From Vibrio hepatarius (GTDB taxonomy: Bacteria > Pseudomonadota > Gammaproteobacteria > Enterobacterales > Vibrionaceae), in assembly GCF_011806575.1 (NCBI RefSeq), contig NZ_JAATOO010000018.1, positions 1-64,000 of the forward strand: DNA of 64,000 bases. Reading direction: 5' to 3'. Position numbers and translations under genes: made by a program. Under the pieces are notes generated by a model. The model was not told where the DNA came from. It searched no databases and worked only from the letters and a program-made list of their open reading frames with translations. Numbering within the stretch: the stretch's first letter is position 1; each line of letters begins with the position of its first letter. This document shows positions 48,725 to 57,906 of the stretch, piece after piece.

Positions 48725-49453
48725 TTATTCAGCTTCTACGAAACCGTCTTTTTCAGCAACTACTGCAACGTCTTTGTTGCGACCTTCGCTTACTGCAGAT
48801 GCAGCAGCGTTTAGGTATAGTTGTACTGCGCGGATCGCGTCGTCGTTACCTGGGATGATGTAGTCAACGCCGTCTGGGTTAGAGTTAGTATCTACCACAG
48901 CGTATACTGGAATACCTAGGTTGTTAGCTTCTTTAATCGCAATGTGTTCGTGATCAGCATCGATTACGAATAGAGCGTCTGGTAGGCCGCCCATATCTTT
49001 GATACCACCAAGAGATTTCTCTAGCTTCTCCATTTCGCGAGTACGCATTAGAGCTTCTTTCTTAGTTAGTTTGTCAAAAGTACCGTCTTGAGCTTGAGCT
49101 TCAAGATCTTTTAGACGCTTGATTGACTGACGAACAGTTTTGTAGTTTGTAAGCATACCGCCTAACCAGCGGTTGTTTACGTAGAACTGGTTGCTTGCGA
49201 TTGCAGCTTCTTTAACAGCTTCAGATGCAGCGCGCTTAGTACCTACGAATAGAACTTTACCTTTCTTCTCGCCAACTTTAGCTAGTTCAGCTAGAGCGTC
49301 GTTGAACATTGGTACAGTTTTTTCTAGGTTGATGATGTGAACGCGGTTACGAGCACCAAAGATGAATGGCTTCATTTTTGGATTCCAGTAACGAGTTTGG
49401 TGACCGAAGTGAACACCAGCTTTCAGCATATCGCGCATTGATACAGTTGCCAT
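48725..49453 (-). CDS. rpsB: 30S ribosomal protein S2
   Basis: S2 of 242 aa with the family start [20 protein letters not shown] and the blocks [14 protein letters not shown] and [14 protein letters not shown] chose the ATG at 49453 with AGAGGA before it. The frame is open for 11 more codons into the leader, which is not part of the protein. Codon bias is strong. Preceded by a structured leader and followed by tsf. Confidence 0.97.
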   Translation of the reverse strand: MATVSMRDMLKAGVHFGHQTRYWNPKMKPFIFGARNRVHIINLEKTVPMFNDALAELAKVGEKKGKVLFVGTKRAASEAVKEAAIASNQFYVNNRWLGGMLTNYKTVRQSIKRLKDLEAQAQDGTFDKLTKKEALMRTREMEKLEKSLGGIKDMGGLPDALFVIDADHEHIAIKEANNLGIPVYAVVDTNSNPDGVDYIIPGNDDAIRAVQLYLNAAASAVSEGRNKDVAVVAEKDGFVEAE

Positions 49454-49627
49454 TTTAAAATCCTCTATGGGGTTAGGCCTCCACATCCCCCATAATTCCG
49501 ACTGAGCTTCTGCTCAGCACCCCGGAACATGTGACGGAATGTGTGTGATTTAAAGATATAAGTTTAGTTGGAAGTAAACAGCTTCGCCGCTTAGCTTACG
49601 CTGACGGAGAGAACGGTCCACATTCCG
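49454..49627 (-). ncRNA. rpsB leader (S2-responsive leader; t44/tff-type RNA)
   Basis: The space between rpsB and the predicted start is about 174 nt, close to the long conserved rpsB leader of gammaproteobacteria. In E. coli this leader mediates feedback by S2 and its 5' part is listed as the t44/tff RNA. Visible here are CTGAGC (49502-49507) / GCTCAG (49512-49517) as a hairpin and the flanking CCGGGGTGCTGAG block on the minus strand. The exact 5' end is inferred from the promoter. Confidence 0.7.
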
Positions 49628-49633
49628 GCGCGC

Positions 49634-49639
49634 TTTATA
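49634..49639 (-). promoter_or_regulatory. rpsB promoter, -10 with GC-rich discriminator
   Basis: On the minus strand TATAAA is followed directly by GCGCGCC. A GC-rich discriminator is typical of growth-rate-controlled, ppGpp-sensitive promoters of translation genes. No strong -35 hexamer is visible. Confidence 0.6.
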
Positions 49640-49750
49640 CCATATTTTCCTAGTACCTGGCTAGTAAAAAAACAGAAGGCCATCATGGAGAAAACTCAAA
49701 ATAGCCAGCAATCCGTTATAACCGCTACCAGTCTCAATGATGGTCACAAT

Positions 49751-49779
49751 TACACATTCTGACATCTTCCTGCTAGAAT
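49751..49779 (+). promoter_or_regulatory. map promoter
   Basis: TACACA (49751-49756) and an extended -10 TGCTAGAAT (hexamer 49774-49779) are 17 bp apart. The start would be near 49786, giving a leader of about 40 nt. The segment 49640-49750 between the divergent rpsB and map promoters shows nothing else I can name. Confidence 0.6.
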
Positions 49780-49827
49780 GCGCCGAATCGCACGAAAAGG
49801 TGCAATTGAATAAAGTAGAGATAGCCG

Positions 49828-50706
49828 ATGTCAATCAAGATAAAAACAGCTGAAGAAATCGAACGTATGCGCAAAGCGGGTGCTTTAGCCGCTGAAATTC
49901 TAGAGATGATTGAACCACATGTGAAAGAAGGTGTGACGACAGATGAGCTCAACCAAATCTGTCACGATTACGCTCTAGAGAGAGGTGCGTACTCTGCTCC
50001 GCTTGATTACCATGGTTTCCCTAAATCAATCTGTACTTCAATCAACCACATCGTCTGCCACGGCATTCCTGCATCACAGGATGAAAAAGGCAGCAACGGC
50101 CAAATGAAGCCTGCAGTACTGAAAAACGGCGATATCATCAACATCGATATCACAGTTATCGTGCCAAACGATGAGAATGCCGACCTGTCTGTGCGCCCGG
50201 AAGGTTACCACGGTGACACTTCTAAAATGTTCCTTGTTGGGGACGTAAGCCCTGCGGATAAACGCCTATGCCTAGTGACTCAAGAAGCGCTTTATGTGGG
50301 TATGCGTAAAGTGAAGCCTGGTGCGACTGTGGGTGATATCGGTACGGCAATCGAGAAATACATCAAAGAGAACAACAAAAAGAACCCTCGCAACAAGTTC
50401 TCAATTGTGAAGGACTTCTGTGGTCACGGTATCGGTAACGAGTTCCACGAAGAACCACAAGTGGTTCACTACAAGAACAACGACCGCCGCGTGCTTAAAG
50501 AAGGCATGTGCTTTACTATCGAACCAATGATCAACGCAGGTAAGTTCGGTGTGAGCGTAGACGCGGAAGACGACTGGACGGTTTACACAGGCGACGGTAA
50601 GAAATCGGCGCAGTACGAACACACCATCGTTGTTACTGCAACAGGTTGTGAAGTGCTAACGCTACGCAGTGACGACACCATCCCCCGCGTGATGAACAAC
50701 GCTTAA
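49828..50706 (+). CDS. map: type I methionine aminopeptidase Map
   Basis: Removes the initiator Met from new proteins, 292 aa. The two-metal site is visible in order: CHGIP, NIDITVI with Asp, HGDTSKMF with Asp, GHGIGNEFHEEPQV with His and Glu, and the late QYEHTIVVT with Glu. It is longer than E. coli Map (264), with an insertion around EKGSNGQMKPAVLKN (about 90-105), usual for Vibrio. Divergent from rpsB, as in E. coli. A strong terminator separates it from glnD. Confidence 0.97.
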   Translation: MSIKIKTAEEIERMRKAGALAAEILEMIEPHVKEGVTTDELNQICHDYALERGAYSAPLDYHGFPKSICTSINHIVCHGIPASQDEKGSNGQMKPAVLKNGDIINIDITVIVPNDENADLSVRPEGYHGDTSKMFLVGDVSPADKRLCLVTQEALYVGMRKVKPGATVGDIGTAIEKYIKENNKKNPRNKFSIVKDFCGHGIGNEFHEEPQVVHYKNNDRRVLKEGMCFTIEPMINAGKFGVSVDAEDDWTVYTGDGKKSAQYEHTIVVTATGCEVLTLRSDDTIPRVMNNA

Positions 50707-50717
50707 TAGATGATTCG

Positions 50718-50747
50718 ATATCCCTGCCTCGGCGGGGATATTTTTTA
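50718..50747 (+). terminator. terminator of map
   Basis: ATATCCCTGCC and GGCGGGGATAT pair over 11 bp with one G-U and a minimal loop, followed by six T. The rest of the 182-bp gap to glnD is AT-rich and probably holds the glnD promoter, which I cannot pin down. Confidence 0.93.
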
Positions 50748-50888
50748 TCTACCCTCGCTACTTTATCTCTATCTTGATTGACCATATTTGTGCGTGCCTC
50801 GCTTGTTGAGAAGCCAAATAGTTATTTTTCTTACAACCCTATTTTGTTAGATTGAGTCCAATCAGGATATTTTGCACGGACTCGCTGT

Positions 50889-53510
50889 ATGCCTATTCAA
50901 TCACCGCTGACTTTAGAAGATCATCAGATCACCATTAGTGAGCTAAAAAACCAACTCGAAGCGTTTGCTGAGTACCAGAAAACGGAGTTTCTCAATCATC
51001 ATCCGGTCACCGACCTGGTATTAGGTCGTGCGGAGTTCATTGATTTGATGCTCAACAGGCTATGGAGCCACTTTGGCTTTTCTGCCCTACCAAACATCAG
51101 CCTTGTCGCCGTTGGCGGTTATGGTCGCGGCGAACTGCACCCGCTTTCTGATATCGATATTCTCGTTATTTCGCGTAAATCGTTACCCGAGTCTTTGGCC
51201 GCAAAAGTCAGCGAATTTATCACCCTACTTTGGGATTTGAAACTCGAAGTGGGCCACGCGGTTCGCAGTATTGAAGAGTGCGCAACCATTGGCCGCGAAG
51301 ACTTAACTGTTGCGACCAACCTGCAAGAATCCAGACTACTGTGTGGCTGTGAAGATACCTTCCACCAACTTAAAGTGGTGATTCATTCGGAGTCATTCTG
51401 GCCGAGCGAGCAGTTCTATCAAGCGAAGGTTCAAGAGCAACGCCAACGCCACGCGCGATACCACGACACCACCTACAACCTTGAGCCGGATATCAAATCG
51501 ACACCGGGTGGCCTGCGCGATATCCATACCTTAAGCTGGATTGCCCGCCGTCACTTTGGCGCGACCTCTCTGCTCGAAATGAGCCACTTCGGCTTTTTAA
51601 CCGACGCCGAATACCGTGAGCTGCTAGAGTGTCAGGACTTCCTTTGGCGGGTGCGATTTGCATTGCACTTACAGCTAAAACGCTATGACAACCGCCTGAC
51701 GTTTGCTCACCAAGCTCAGGTTGCGGAGTGCTTAGGTTTCCAAGGCGAAGGTAACCAAGCGGTCGAGAAAATGATGAAAGAGTTCTACCGCACGCTAAGA
51801 CGTGTCGCCGAACTCAACAAAATGCTACTTAAACTGTTCGACCAAGCGATTCTCGACAACGGTATCGAAAGCGAACCAGAGATCCTCAGCGACGACTTCT
51901 TGCGTCGTGGTCACCTAATCGAAGCGAGAAAGCCAGCATTATTCCAAGCGCGTCCAGAAACCATTCTGGATATGTTCCTACATATCGCTAATGACTCGAC
52001 TATCGAAGGGGTCGCACCGCCGACTATGCGCCAGCTGCGTACTGCGCGCCGTCGACTCAATAAGTTCCTACATACGATTCCTGCCGCGAGAGAAAAGTTC
52101 ATGGAATTGTGCCGCCACCCTAATGCGCTGCACAAAGCCTTTAGCCTGATGCACAAGTTAGGCGTACTTGCTGCGTATCTACCGCAATGGAGCCAGATTG
52201 TCGGTCAGATGCAGTTTGACCTCTTCCACGTTTACACCGTGGATGAACACAGCGTCCGCTTGCTCAAGCACATCAATACCTTTAGCTACGCTAAAAACCA
52301 CGATAAGCATCCAATTTGCTGCGAAGTGTACCCACGTATTCAGAAAAAAGAGCTGCTCATTCTCGCGGCGATTTTCCACGATATCGGTAAAGGTCGTGGC
52401 GGAGACCACTCAGAGATCGGCGAAGTAGAAGCGTATGACTTCTGTATTGAACACGGCCTGTCAAAACCAGAGGCCAAATTGGTTTCTTGGCTGGTGCGTA
52501 ACCACTTACTGATGTCGGTCACCGCGCAGCGCCGTGATATTTACGACCCAGAAGTCATCACCGAATTTGCTAAACAAGTCCGCGACGAAGAACGCCTTGA
52601 ATACCTTGTTTGTTTGACGGTTGCGGATATTTGCGCGACCAACCCTGAGCTTTGGAACAGTTGGAAGCGTACCCTACTGGCCGAGCTATTCCACTCAACG
52701 CAACGAGCACTGCGTCGCGGCTTAGAAAATCCTGTCGATATACGCGAACGTATTCGCCATAACCAGCAAATGGCATCGGCTTTGCTGCGTAAAGAAGGTT
52801 TTAGCGCACGAGAAATAGAAGTACTCTGGCAACGTTTTAAAGCCGACTACTTCCTGCGACATACCCATAAACAAATCGCCTGGCACTGTACGCACCTGTT
52901 GCGCCACGACGATCACTCTAAACCGCTGATCTTAATCTCCAAGAAAGCGACCCGAGGCGGTACAGAAGTGTTTGTTTACAGCAAAGACCAACATGCACTT
53001 TTTGCGACAGTGGTGGCGGAGCTAGACCGTCGTAATCTTAACGTTCACGACGCTCAGGTCATGTCGAGTAAAGACGGCTACGTACTCGATACTTTTATGG
53101 TTCTCGACCAGCATGGCAACGTGATCGAAGAAGACCGTCACAAAGCGGTGATCAAGCATTTGGTTCACGTGCTGAAGGATGGCCGTCCGACGAAGATTAA
53201 AACGCGCCGTATACCACGTAAGTTGCAGCACTTTAAGGTGAAAACTCAGGTGGACTTTCTGCCGACCAAGAGTAAAAAACGCACGTTGATGGAGTTTGTT
53301 GCTCTCGATACACCAGGATTACTGGCGACAGTCGGCGCCACATTTGCCGATTTAGGCGTACATCTTCATGCGGCGAAAATCACTACGATTGGTGAGCGTG
53401 CCGAGGATTTATTTATCATCACAAGTGATAACGGTGGCAAGCTAACCGAGGAAGAAGAGTTGCAATTGAGAGCGGAGTTAATCGAAAACGTGGCCAAGCT
53501 CGCTCCGTAA
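50889..53510 (+). CDS. glnD: bifunctional uridylyltransferase/uridylyl-removing enzyme GlnD
   Basis: Glutamine sensor of 873 aa that uridylylates P-II proteins when glutamine is low and removes UMP when it is high. Domains in order: nucleotidyltransferase (about 70-200, GGYGRGELHPLSDIDILV with the two Asp), helical linker, HD hydrolase (about 465-590, FHDIGKGRGGDHSEIG), and two ACT domains (about 705-785 and 810-873) that bind glutamine. Its target GlnB is encoded at 27782-28120. Stand-alone gene after map. Confidence 0.97.
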   Translation: MPIQSPLTLEDHQITISELKNQLEAFAEYQKTEFLNHHPVTDLVLGRAEFIDLMLNRLWSHFGFSALPNISLVAVGGYGRGELHPLSDIDILVISRKSLPESLAAKVSEFITLLWDLKLEVGHAVRSIEECATIGREDLTVATNLQESRLLCGCEDTFHQLKVVIHSESFWPSEQFYQAKVQEQRQRHARYHDTTYNLEPDIKSTPGGLRDIHTLSWIARRHFGATSLLEMSHFGFLTDAEYRELLECQDFLWRVRFALHLQLKRYDNRLTFAHQAQVAECLGFQGEGNQAVEKMMKEFYRTLRRVAELNKMLLKLFDQAILDNGIESEPEILSDDFLRRGHLIEARKPALFQARPETILDMFLHIANDSTIEGVAPPTMRQLRTARRRLNKFLHTIPAAREKFMELCRHPNALHKAFSLMHKLGVLAAYLPQWSQIVGQMQFDLFHVYTVDEHSVRLLKHINTFSYAKNHDKHPICCEVYPRIQKKELLILAAIFHDIGKGRGGDHSEIGEVEAYDFCIEHGLSKPEAKLVSWLVRNHLLMSVTAQRRDIYDPEVITEFAKQVRDEERLEYLVCLTVADICATNPELWNSWKRTLLAELFHSTQRALRRGLENPVDIRERIRHNQQMASALLRKEGFSAREIEVLWQRFKADYFLRHTHKQIAWHCTHLLRHDDHSKPLILISKKATRGGTEVFVYSKDQHALFATVVAELDRRNLNVHDAQVMSSKDGYVLDTFMVLDQHGNVIEEDRHKAVIKHLVHVLKDGRPTKIKTRRIPRKLQHFKVKTQVDFLPTKSKKRTLMEFVALDTPGLLATVGATFADLGVHLHAAKITTIGERAEDLFIITSDNGGKLTEEEELQLRAELIENVAKLAP

Positions 53511-53628
53511 GCGATCTTGACCACAAGTTACTGCTCTGCTTGAAAAATCAACTATCTACTACGCTAATAGGCTGCTACATTAACTATTGGATTAGTTAAT
53601 AACTTCGACACAGTTAAAGAGGTAGCCT

Positions 53629-54012
53629 ATGTTTCCACACCTCACCGGTTTAGGCATTCAAGATCCTAAACAGATTGAGCGCTATTCACTTCGCCAAGAA
53701 GCGCACAAGGACGTGTTAAAAGTCTATTTTCGCAAGCAAAAAGGAGAACTGTTTGCGAAAAGCGTGAAATTCAAATACCCACGTCAGGTGAAAAATGTTT
53801 TGGTTGACAGCGGCAGTCACAAATACAAAGAAGTCACCGAGATCAACCGTAACCTAACATTGGTTATTGATGAACTGAACAAGATTACCAAACCAGAGAA
53901 ACAGGTCGAGACCGATGTGAAACAGAAAATCCTGTCTGATTTGCGTCATTTAGAAAAAGTGGTGTCTAGTAAGATCGCTGAGATTGAAGCCGATCTAGAA
54001 AAGCTAAAATAA
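53629..54012 (+). CDS. yaeH: UPF0325 / DUF3461 family protein YaeH
   Basis: Small cytoplasmic protein of 127 aa starting [20 protein letters not shown], matching the YaeH family by start and length. A basic N-terminal half ([20 protein letters not shown]) and a C-terminal coiled coil ([17 protein letters not shown]) are visible. Function is unknown. In E. coli yaeH also lies in the map-glnD-dapD area; dapD is not present here. AGAGG precedes the ATG. Confidence 0.88.
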   Translation: MFPHLTGLGIQDPKQIERYSLRQEAHKDVLKVYFRKQKGELFAKSVKFKYPRQVKNVLVDSGSHKYKEVTEINRNLTLVIDELNKITKPEKQVETDVKQKILSDLRHLEKVVSSKIAEIEADLEKLK

Positions 54013-54023
54013 TCGCTGAACAC

Positions 54024-54054
54024 AAAAAAGGCTTCCAATAGGACGCCTTTTTTG
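54024..54054 (+). terminator. terminator of yaeH (bidirectional with pgpA)
   Basis: AAAAAAGGCTTCC and GGACGCCTTTTTT pair with one mismatch around a 4-base loop, with A and T runs on both sides, between the convergent yaeH and pgpA. Confidence 0.85.
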
Positions 54055-54068
54055 ATCTCGGATTACGT

Positions 54069-54572
54069 TTATAACCAACCTGCGTATAGACCGACCAAAT
54101 ACAGCGCAACACCCGCCATCACACCTGCCACGATGTCATCGAGCATAATGCCTAACCCGCCATGAACTCGCTTGTCTAACCAACCAATCGGCCATGGCTT
54201 GACCATGTCAAAGAAACGGAACAACACAAACCCCGTCGCGAGCCATTTCCAATCAAACACGGCTAAACCGAACATCGGTACCACCAGCATGGTAATCCAC
54301 ATTCCGGAAAATTCATCCCAAACGATCGAGCCGTGGTCGTGCACGCCCATATCGTCAGAAGTCACTTGGCAGATCTTTACCCCAATGATGCACGAAGCAA
54401 TCACCACCAGCCCATACAGCGGCAGCGACAAATGCGCCAAGAGCAGATAAAACGGCAATGAAGCCAGAGTCCCCATCGTACCAGGAACAATTGGAGATAA
54501 ACCACTACCAAACCCTGTCGCCAGTAGATGCCACGGGTTCTTGAGTGAAATGCGAGATAATGGGTTTGTCAT
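54069..54572 (-). CDS. pgpA: phosphatidylglycerophosphatase A PgpA
   Basis: Inner-membrane phosphatase of 167 aa that turns phosphatidylglycerophosphate into phosphatidylglycerol. It begins with LKNPWHLLATGFGSGLSPIVPGTMGT, a conserved block, has DEFSGMW with acidic active-site residues, and three or four hydrophobic spans. It follows thiL by 12 bp in the ribH-nusB-thiL-pgpA order shared with E. coli. Confidence 0.94.
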   Translation of the reverse strand: MTNPLSRISLKNPWHLLATGFGSGLSPIVPGTMGTLASLPFYLLLAHLSLPLYGLVVIASCIIGVKICQVTSDDMGVHDHGSIVWDEFSGMWITMLVVPMFGLAVFDWKWLATGFVLFRFFDMVKPWPIGWLDKRVHGGLGIMLDDIVAGVMAGVALYLVGLYAGWL

Positions 54573-54584
54573 ACTAGTGTTTTA

Positions 54585-55550
54585 TTATTTGAAATGGTCG
54601 TAGCCACTGAGTGACCAATTTAGCGCTTCACCGTGTAAATGAAGGTCAAAAGTGCCCTGTGGTCGAATCTGACCGATACAAGTTACCTTAGCGCCACAGT
54701 GCGCCAACGCACTTTCGATAGCGCCTTGGTTTTGTTCAGGCACAGTAAAGCACAGCTCGTATTCTTCGCCGCTGGTTAGAGCATATTGAAGTGCCTCTTC
54801 CGGATTACCGACAAACTGAACTAACTCATTAGATACAGGCAGCTTAGAAACGTCAATACTAGCGCCAACTTGTGAACGCTGCAAAATATGCGGTAAATCT
54901 GAGATCAGGCCATCGGAGATATCAATTGCTGCACTGGCTAAGCCAAGTAAAGCCTGACCTACCAACACTCGTGGTGTAGAGAGATAATGACGTTGCTCCA
55001 ACTCACTCGCGAACGGCTTGCAGTCAAGCTCGCGATTAAGAATTACGTCAAGGCCGGCTTTACTGTCGCCTAAGTCACCAGTGACATAAATCCAGTCACC
55101 CACATTAGCGCCTTCTCGTCGCAGTGCCTTCTCCGGCGCGACCAGACCTTGTACGGTCAGCGTGAGACTCAGCGGACCTTTGGTGGTATCACCGCCGATC
55201 AACTGAATACCAAAATAATCGGCAAGCTTGAAAAATGCATCACAAAACGGAGCCAACCAAGCTTCATCCGGCTCGGGCATCGTCAACGCAAAGGAGACCC
55301 AAGCTGGTGTCGCACCCATGGCAGCCAAATCACTGATGTTGGATGCTAACGCTTTGTGCGCTACCCACGCAGGATTCGCGTCTGGAAGGAAATGGGTTCC
55401 GGCAACTAAGGTATCGGTACTGATGGCGACAGATAAGCCTTGTGGTACTTGAACCAAGGCACAATCATCACCTGCGGCCAACAACACGTCTTTACGCTGC
55501 TGCTGCCTGCCAACAAAGTATTTTTCAATCAGATTAAATTCACCAGACAT
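54585..55550 (-). CDS. thiL: thiamine-monophosphate kinase ThiL
   Basis: Phosphorylates thiamine monophosphate to thiamine diphosphate, the last step of the coenzyme pathway; 321 aa. It has the GHMP-like PurM fold with GEFNLIEKYF at the start, GDDCAL and STDTLVAGTHF (metal and nucleotide binding), DLAAMGA, LIGGDTTKGPLSLT and DISDGLISDL. I chose the ATG at 55550; the open frame runs 15 codons upstream towards the nusB terminator. It is separated from nusB by that terminator. Confidence 0.95.
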   Translation of the reverse strand: MSGEFNLIEKYFVGRQQQRKDVLLAAGDDCALVQVPQGLSVAISTDTLVAGTHFLPDANPAWVAHKALASNISDLAAMGATPAWVSFALTMPEPDEAWLAPFCDAFFKLADYFGIQLIGGDTTKGPLSLTLTVQGLVAPEKALRREGANVGDWIYVTGDLGDSKAGLDVILNRELDCKPFASELEQRHYLSTPRVLVGQALLGLASAAIDISDGLISDLPHILQRSQVGASIDVSKLPVSNELVQFVGNPEEALQYALTSGEEYELCFTVPEQNQGAIESALAHCGAKVTCIGQIRPQGTFDLHLHGEALNWSLSGYDHFK

Positions 55551-55580
55551 TAGGAATTCCACAGATTGTTGAGTACGAAT

Positions 55581-55609
55581 AAAAAAGGTCAGCATTTGCT
55601 GACCTTTTT
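55581..55609 (-). terminator. terminator of nusB
   Basis: Perfect 13-bp stem AAAAAGGTCAGCA / TGCTGACCTTTTT with a minimal loop. It lies between nusB and thiL and could work on both strands. Confidence 0.92.
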
Positions 55610-55623
55610 AAATTTGAAATCAA

Positions 55624-56091
55624 TTACTTCTTACGAACGTGCGGCGCTGCTTTATCAAGCACACCGTTCACAAACTTGTGACTATCTTCCGCCGCGAATA
55701 CTTTTGCAAGTTCAATCGCTTCGTTGATAACCACTTTGTAAGGTACGTCTTCACGACGTGTCATTTCATACATAGCAAGACGAAGCAATGCTAGCTCCAT
55801 CATATCCAGATCCTGCATTGGACGTGCAGTGTAAGGACGAATCTTGCTGTCTAGTTCTGTGTGACTTAGCACAACACCTGTTAGTAGGTCACGGAAGTAT
55901 GCAACGTCAGTTTCTGGAGCTGCTAGTGCAGGTTCTGCGGCATGATGCTCTTCTTCATCATACTTACCGCCAGATAAGAACTGCTCTTCAATGGTGGCAA
56001 CATTTTCTTTGGTAATTTGCCATGAGTAGATCGCTTGTAGAGCGAATCGACGTGCATTACGACGTGCGGCTGGTTTCACACTGGCCCCCAT
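55624..56091 (-). CDS. nusB: transcription antitermination factor NusB
   Basis: All-helical RNA-binding protein of 155 aa that with NusE/S10 binds boxA of rRNA leaders. It starts [20 protein letters not shown] and ends with [26 protein letters not shown]. An insert around [16 protein letters not shown] (about 50-65) makes it longer than E. coli NusB (139), as usual in Vibrio. Its first base overlaps the ribH stop region (the two genes share 56091), so translation is coupled. Confidence 0.96.
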   Translation of the reverse strand: MGASVKPAARRNARRFALQAIYSWQITKENVATIEEQFLSGGKYDEEEHHAAEPALAAPETDVAYFRDLLTGVVLSHTELDSKIRPYTARPMQDLDMMELALLRLAMYEMTRREDVPYKVVINEAIELAKVFAAEDSHKFVNGVLDKAAPHVRKK

Positions 56092-56561
56092 TAGGAATCA
56101 ATTTCTGAAAGAACGTTAATCATCTCAAGTGCGCTCAGTGCAGCCTCTGCACCTTTATTACCAGCCTTGGTTCCTGCGCGCTCGATAGCTTGGTCAATTG
56201 TATCAACAGTCAGAACGCCAAATGCTACTGGAAGGCTGTATTCCAGAGATACTTGCGCAAGACCTTTGTTACATTCACTACAAACATAGTCGAAGTGTGG
56301 TGTACCACCACGAATTACTGTACCTAGAGACACGATTGCATCGAACTTACCTGTTTTCGCTACACGCTGAGCAACAAGAGGTAACTCCACTGCACCAGGA
56401 CAACGAACTACAGTAATGTTTTCTTCGCTAACCTGTCCATGACGCTTTAAAGTATCGATTGCACCAGACAATAGACTTTCGTTAATAAAACTGTTGAAAC
56501 GAGAAATAACGATAGCAATTTTTGCGTTTGGCGCTGGGAAGCCACCCTCGATCACTTTCAT
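56091..56561 (-). CDS. ribH: 6,7-dimethyl-8-ribityllumazine synthase RibH
   Basis: Lumazine synthase of 156 aa that condenses the ribBA product (dihydroxybutanone phosphate) with the pyrimidine made by RibD. The motifs are [45 protein letters not shown] with the catalytic His, and FGVLTVDT. The ATG at 56561 with AGGAAAG before it gives the family length; the frame is open 17 codons further upstream. Confidence 0.96.
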   Translation of the reverse strand: MKVIEGGFPAPNAKIAIVISRFNSFINESLLSGAIDTLKRHGQVSEENITVVRCPGAVELPLVAQRVAKTGKFDAIVSLGTVIRGGTPHFDYVCSECNKGLAQVSLEYSLPVAFGVLTVDTIDQAIERAGTKAGNKGAEAALSALEMINVLSEIDS

Positions 56562-56679
56562 AAGCTTTCCTTTAACTATGTTCATCAAGTGAGAATCGAC
56601 GGATTCTAGCATAGATTTGTGAGCAATATCTAATGGAATTTCGTATTGCTCGAGCCTCGACTAACGGTTTGAATAGCAA

Positions 56680-56713
56680 AGAGGGCAAATGGTCACAAAA
56701 CCATTTGCCCTCT
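56680..56713 (-). terminator. long perfect hairpin between ribBA and ribH
   Basis: AGAGGGCAAATGG (56680-56692) and CCATTTGCCCTCT (56701-56713) are a 13-bp perfect stem with an 8-base loop. On the minus strand only TTT follows, so the stem is strong but the U tract weak. It lies 22 bp after the ribBA stop. Confidence 0.6.
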
Positions 56714-56735
56714 GATTCAGCGTCTGTTGTGGCGA

Positions 56736-57845
56736 TTATTCGCAGACATATTCCACTACGTTCAGACCAAAGCCGCCCAACGCGTGGTACTTCTTATTGG
56801 TTGAAGAGAGTAGACGCATATCATGCACACCCAAATCCGCCAAGATTTGCGAACCAACACCGACGCGACGAGAAGTGCCTTGACGCTTCGCCAACGTTGG
56901 CGCTTGACCTTTATCTTGCGCTTCAAACATCTTCACGCGGTGGATAAGCAGATCCGTCGATTCTTCGTTGCCGAGGATAACCAGTACCCCGCCCTCTTTC
57001 CCGATACGCTTCATCGCTTTATCCAGCGTCCAGCTACGCTCTGCATTGCGGTCACTGCGAAGCAGGTCGGTAAAGGTATCTTGCAGATGCACGCGAACCA
57101 GTGGCGCTTGGCCTTCGAGATCCCCTTTACACAGCGCGTAGTGAATTTGGTTATCGATGGTGTCACGGTAAGTCACCAGTTCAAACTCACCGAATTCGGT
57201 TGGCAGTTTGCACTCAGCCACGCGTTCAATCGTGGTTTCGGTGTTATTGCGGTACTCGATCAGGTCCGCGATAGTACCAAGTTTGATGTCGTGTTTTTCC
57301 GCAAACACTTCTAAGTCTGGGCGACGCGCCATCGTGCCATCGTCGTTAAGAATCTCAACGATTACGCCTGCTGGCTCGAAACCTGCCAAGCGAGCTAAAT
57401 CACACCCAGCTTCGGTATGACCGGCGCGAGTAAGGACACCACCTTCTTGAGCCGCCAGCGGGAAAATGTGACCAGGCTGCACAAGGTCGGCCGCTTTCGC
57501 ATCTTTTGCCACGGCAGCTTGTACCGTACGAGCACGGTCTGCCGCTGAAATACCGGTTGTGACGCCTTCTGCCGCTTCAATCGAGACGGTAAAGTTAGTC
57601 GTGTACTGAGCGTTATTGTCTTGCACCATAGGTGGTAAACCGAGCTTTTCACAACGCTCTTTGGTCATCGTCAGACAAATCAAACCACGACCGTGAGTTG
57701 CCATAAAGTTGATCGCTTCTGGAGTCACGTGCTCGGCAGCCATGATCAAGTCACCTTCATTTTCACGGTCTTCGTCATCCATCAGGATAACCATCTTTCC
57801 GAGGCGAATATCTTCAATAATCTCTTGTGGCGTACTAATTGGCAT
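56736..57845 (-). CDS. 3,4-dihydroxy-2-butanone 4-phosphate synthase with degenerate GTP cyclohydrolase II domain (RibBA-like)
   Basis: Protein of 369 aa. The N-terminal half (1-200) is a RibB domain that converts ribulose 5-phosphate to dihydroxybutanone phosphate. [12 protein letters not shown] at 22-33 and [16 protein letters not shown] at 140-155 carry its active-site residues. The C-terminal half (about 205-369) aligns with GTP cyclohydrolase II but lacks its functional motifs. The three zinc cysteines of SECLTGD...RCDCG are replaced ([15 protein letters not shown], 253-267), and the catalytic HRQEGRNIG region reads [10 protein letters not shown]. The domain therefore looks inactive, and a separate ribA is expected elsewhere. 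It lies between ribE and ribH. Confidence 0.92.
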   Translation of the reverse strand: MPISTPQEIIEDIRLGKMVILMDDEDRENEGDLIMAAEHVTPEAINFMATHGRGLICLTMTKERCEKLGLPPMVQDNNAQYTTNFTVSIEAAEGVTTGISAADRARTVQAAVAKDAKAADLVQPGHIFPLAAQEGGVLTRAGHTEAGCDLARLAGFEPAGVIVEILNDDGTMARRPDLEVFAEKHDIKLGTIADLIEYRNNTETTIERVAECKLPTEFGEFELVTYRDTIDNQIHYALCKGDLEGQAPLVRVHLQDTFTDLLRSDRNAERSWTLDKAMKRIGKEGGVLVILGNEESTDLLIHRVKMFEAQDKGQAPTLAKRQGTSRRVGVGSQILADLGVHDMRLLSSTNKKYHALGGFGLNVVEYVCE

Positions 57846-57906
57846 CTTTTTATTCCTTAATCGGCTTCTAGCGGCGAATTGGGTTATCTAACCTAGGGTT
57901 ACTTGC

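Noticed and set aside
57846..57906. FMN riboswitch near the riboflavin genes
   Set aside because: The gaps before ribBA, ribE and ribD are 61, 2 and 12 bp, too short, and no conserved FMN-element blocks are visible before ribH either.
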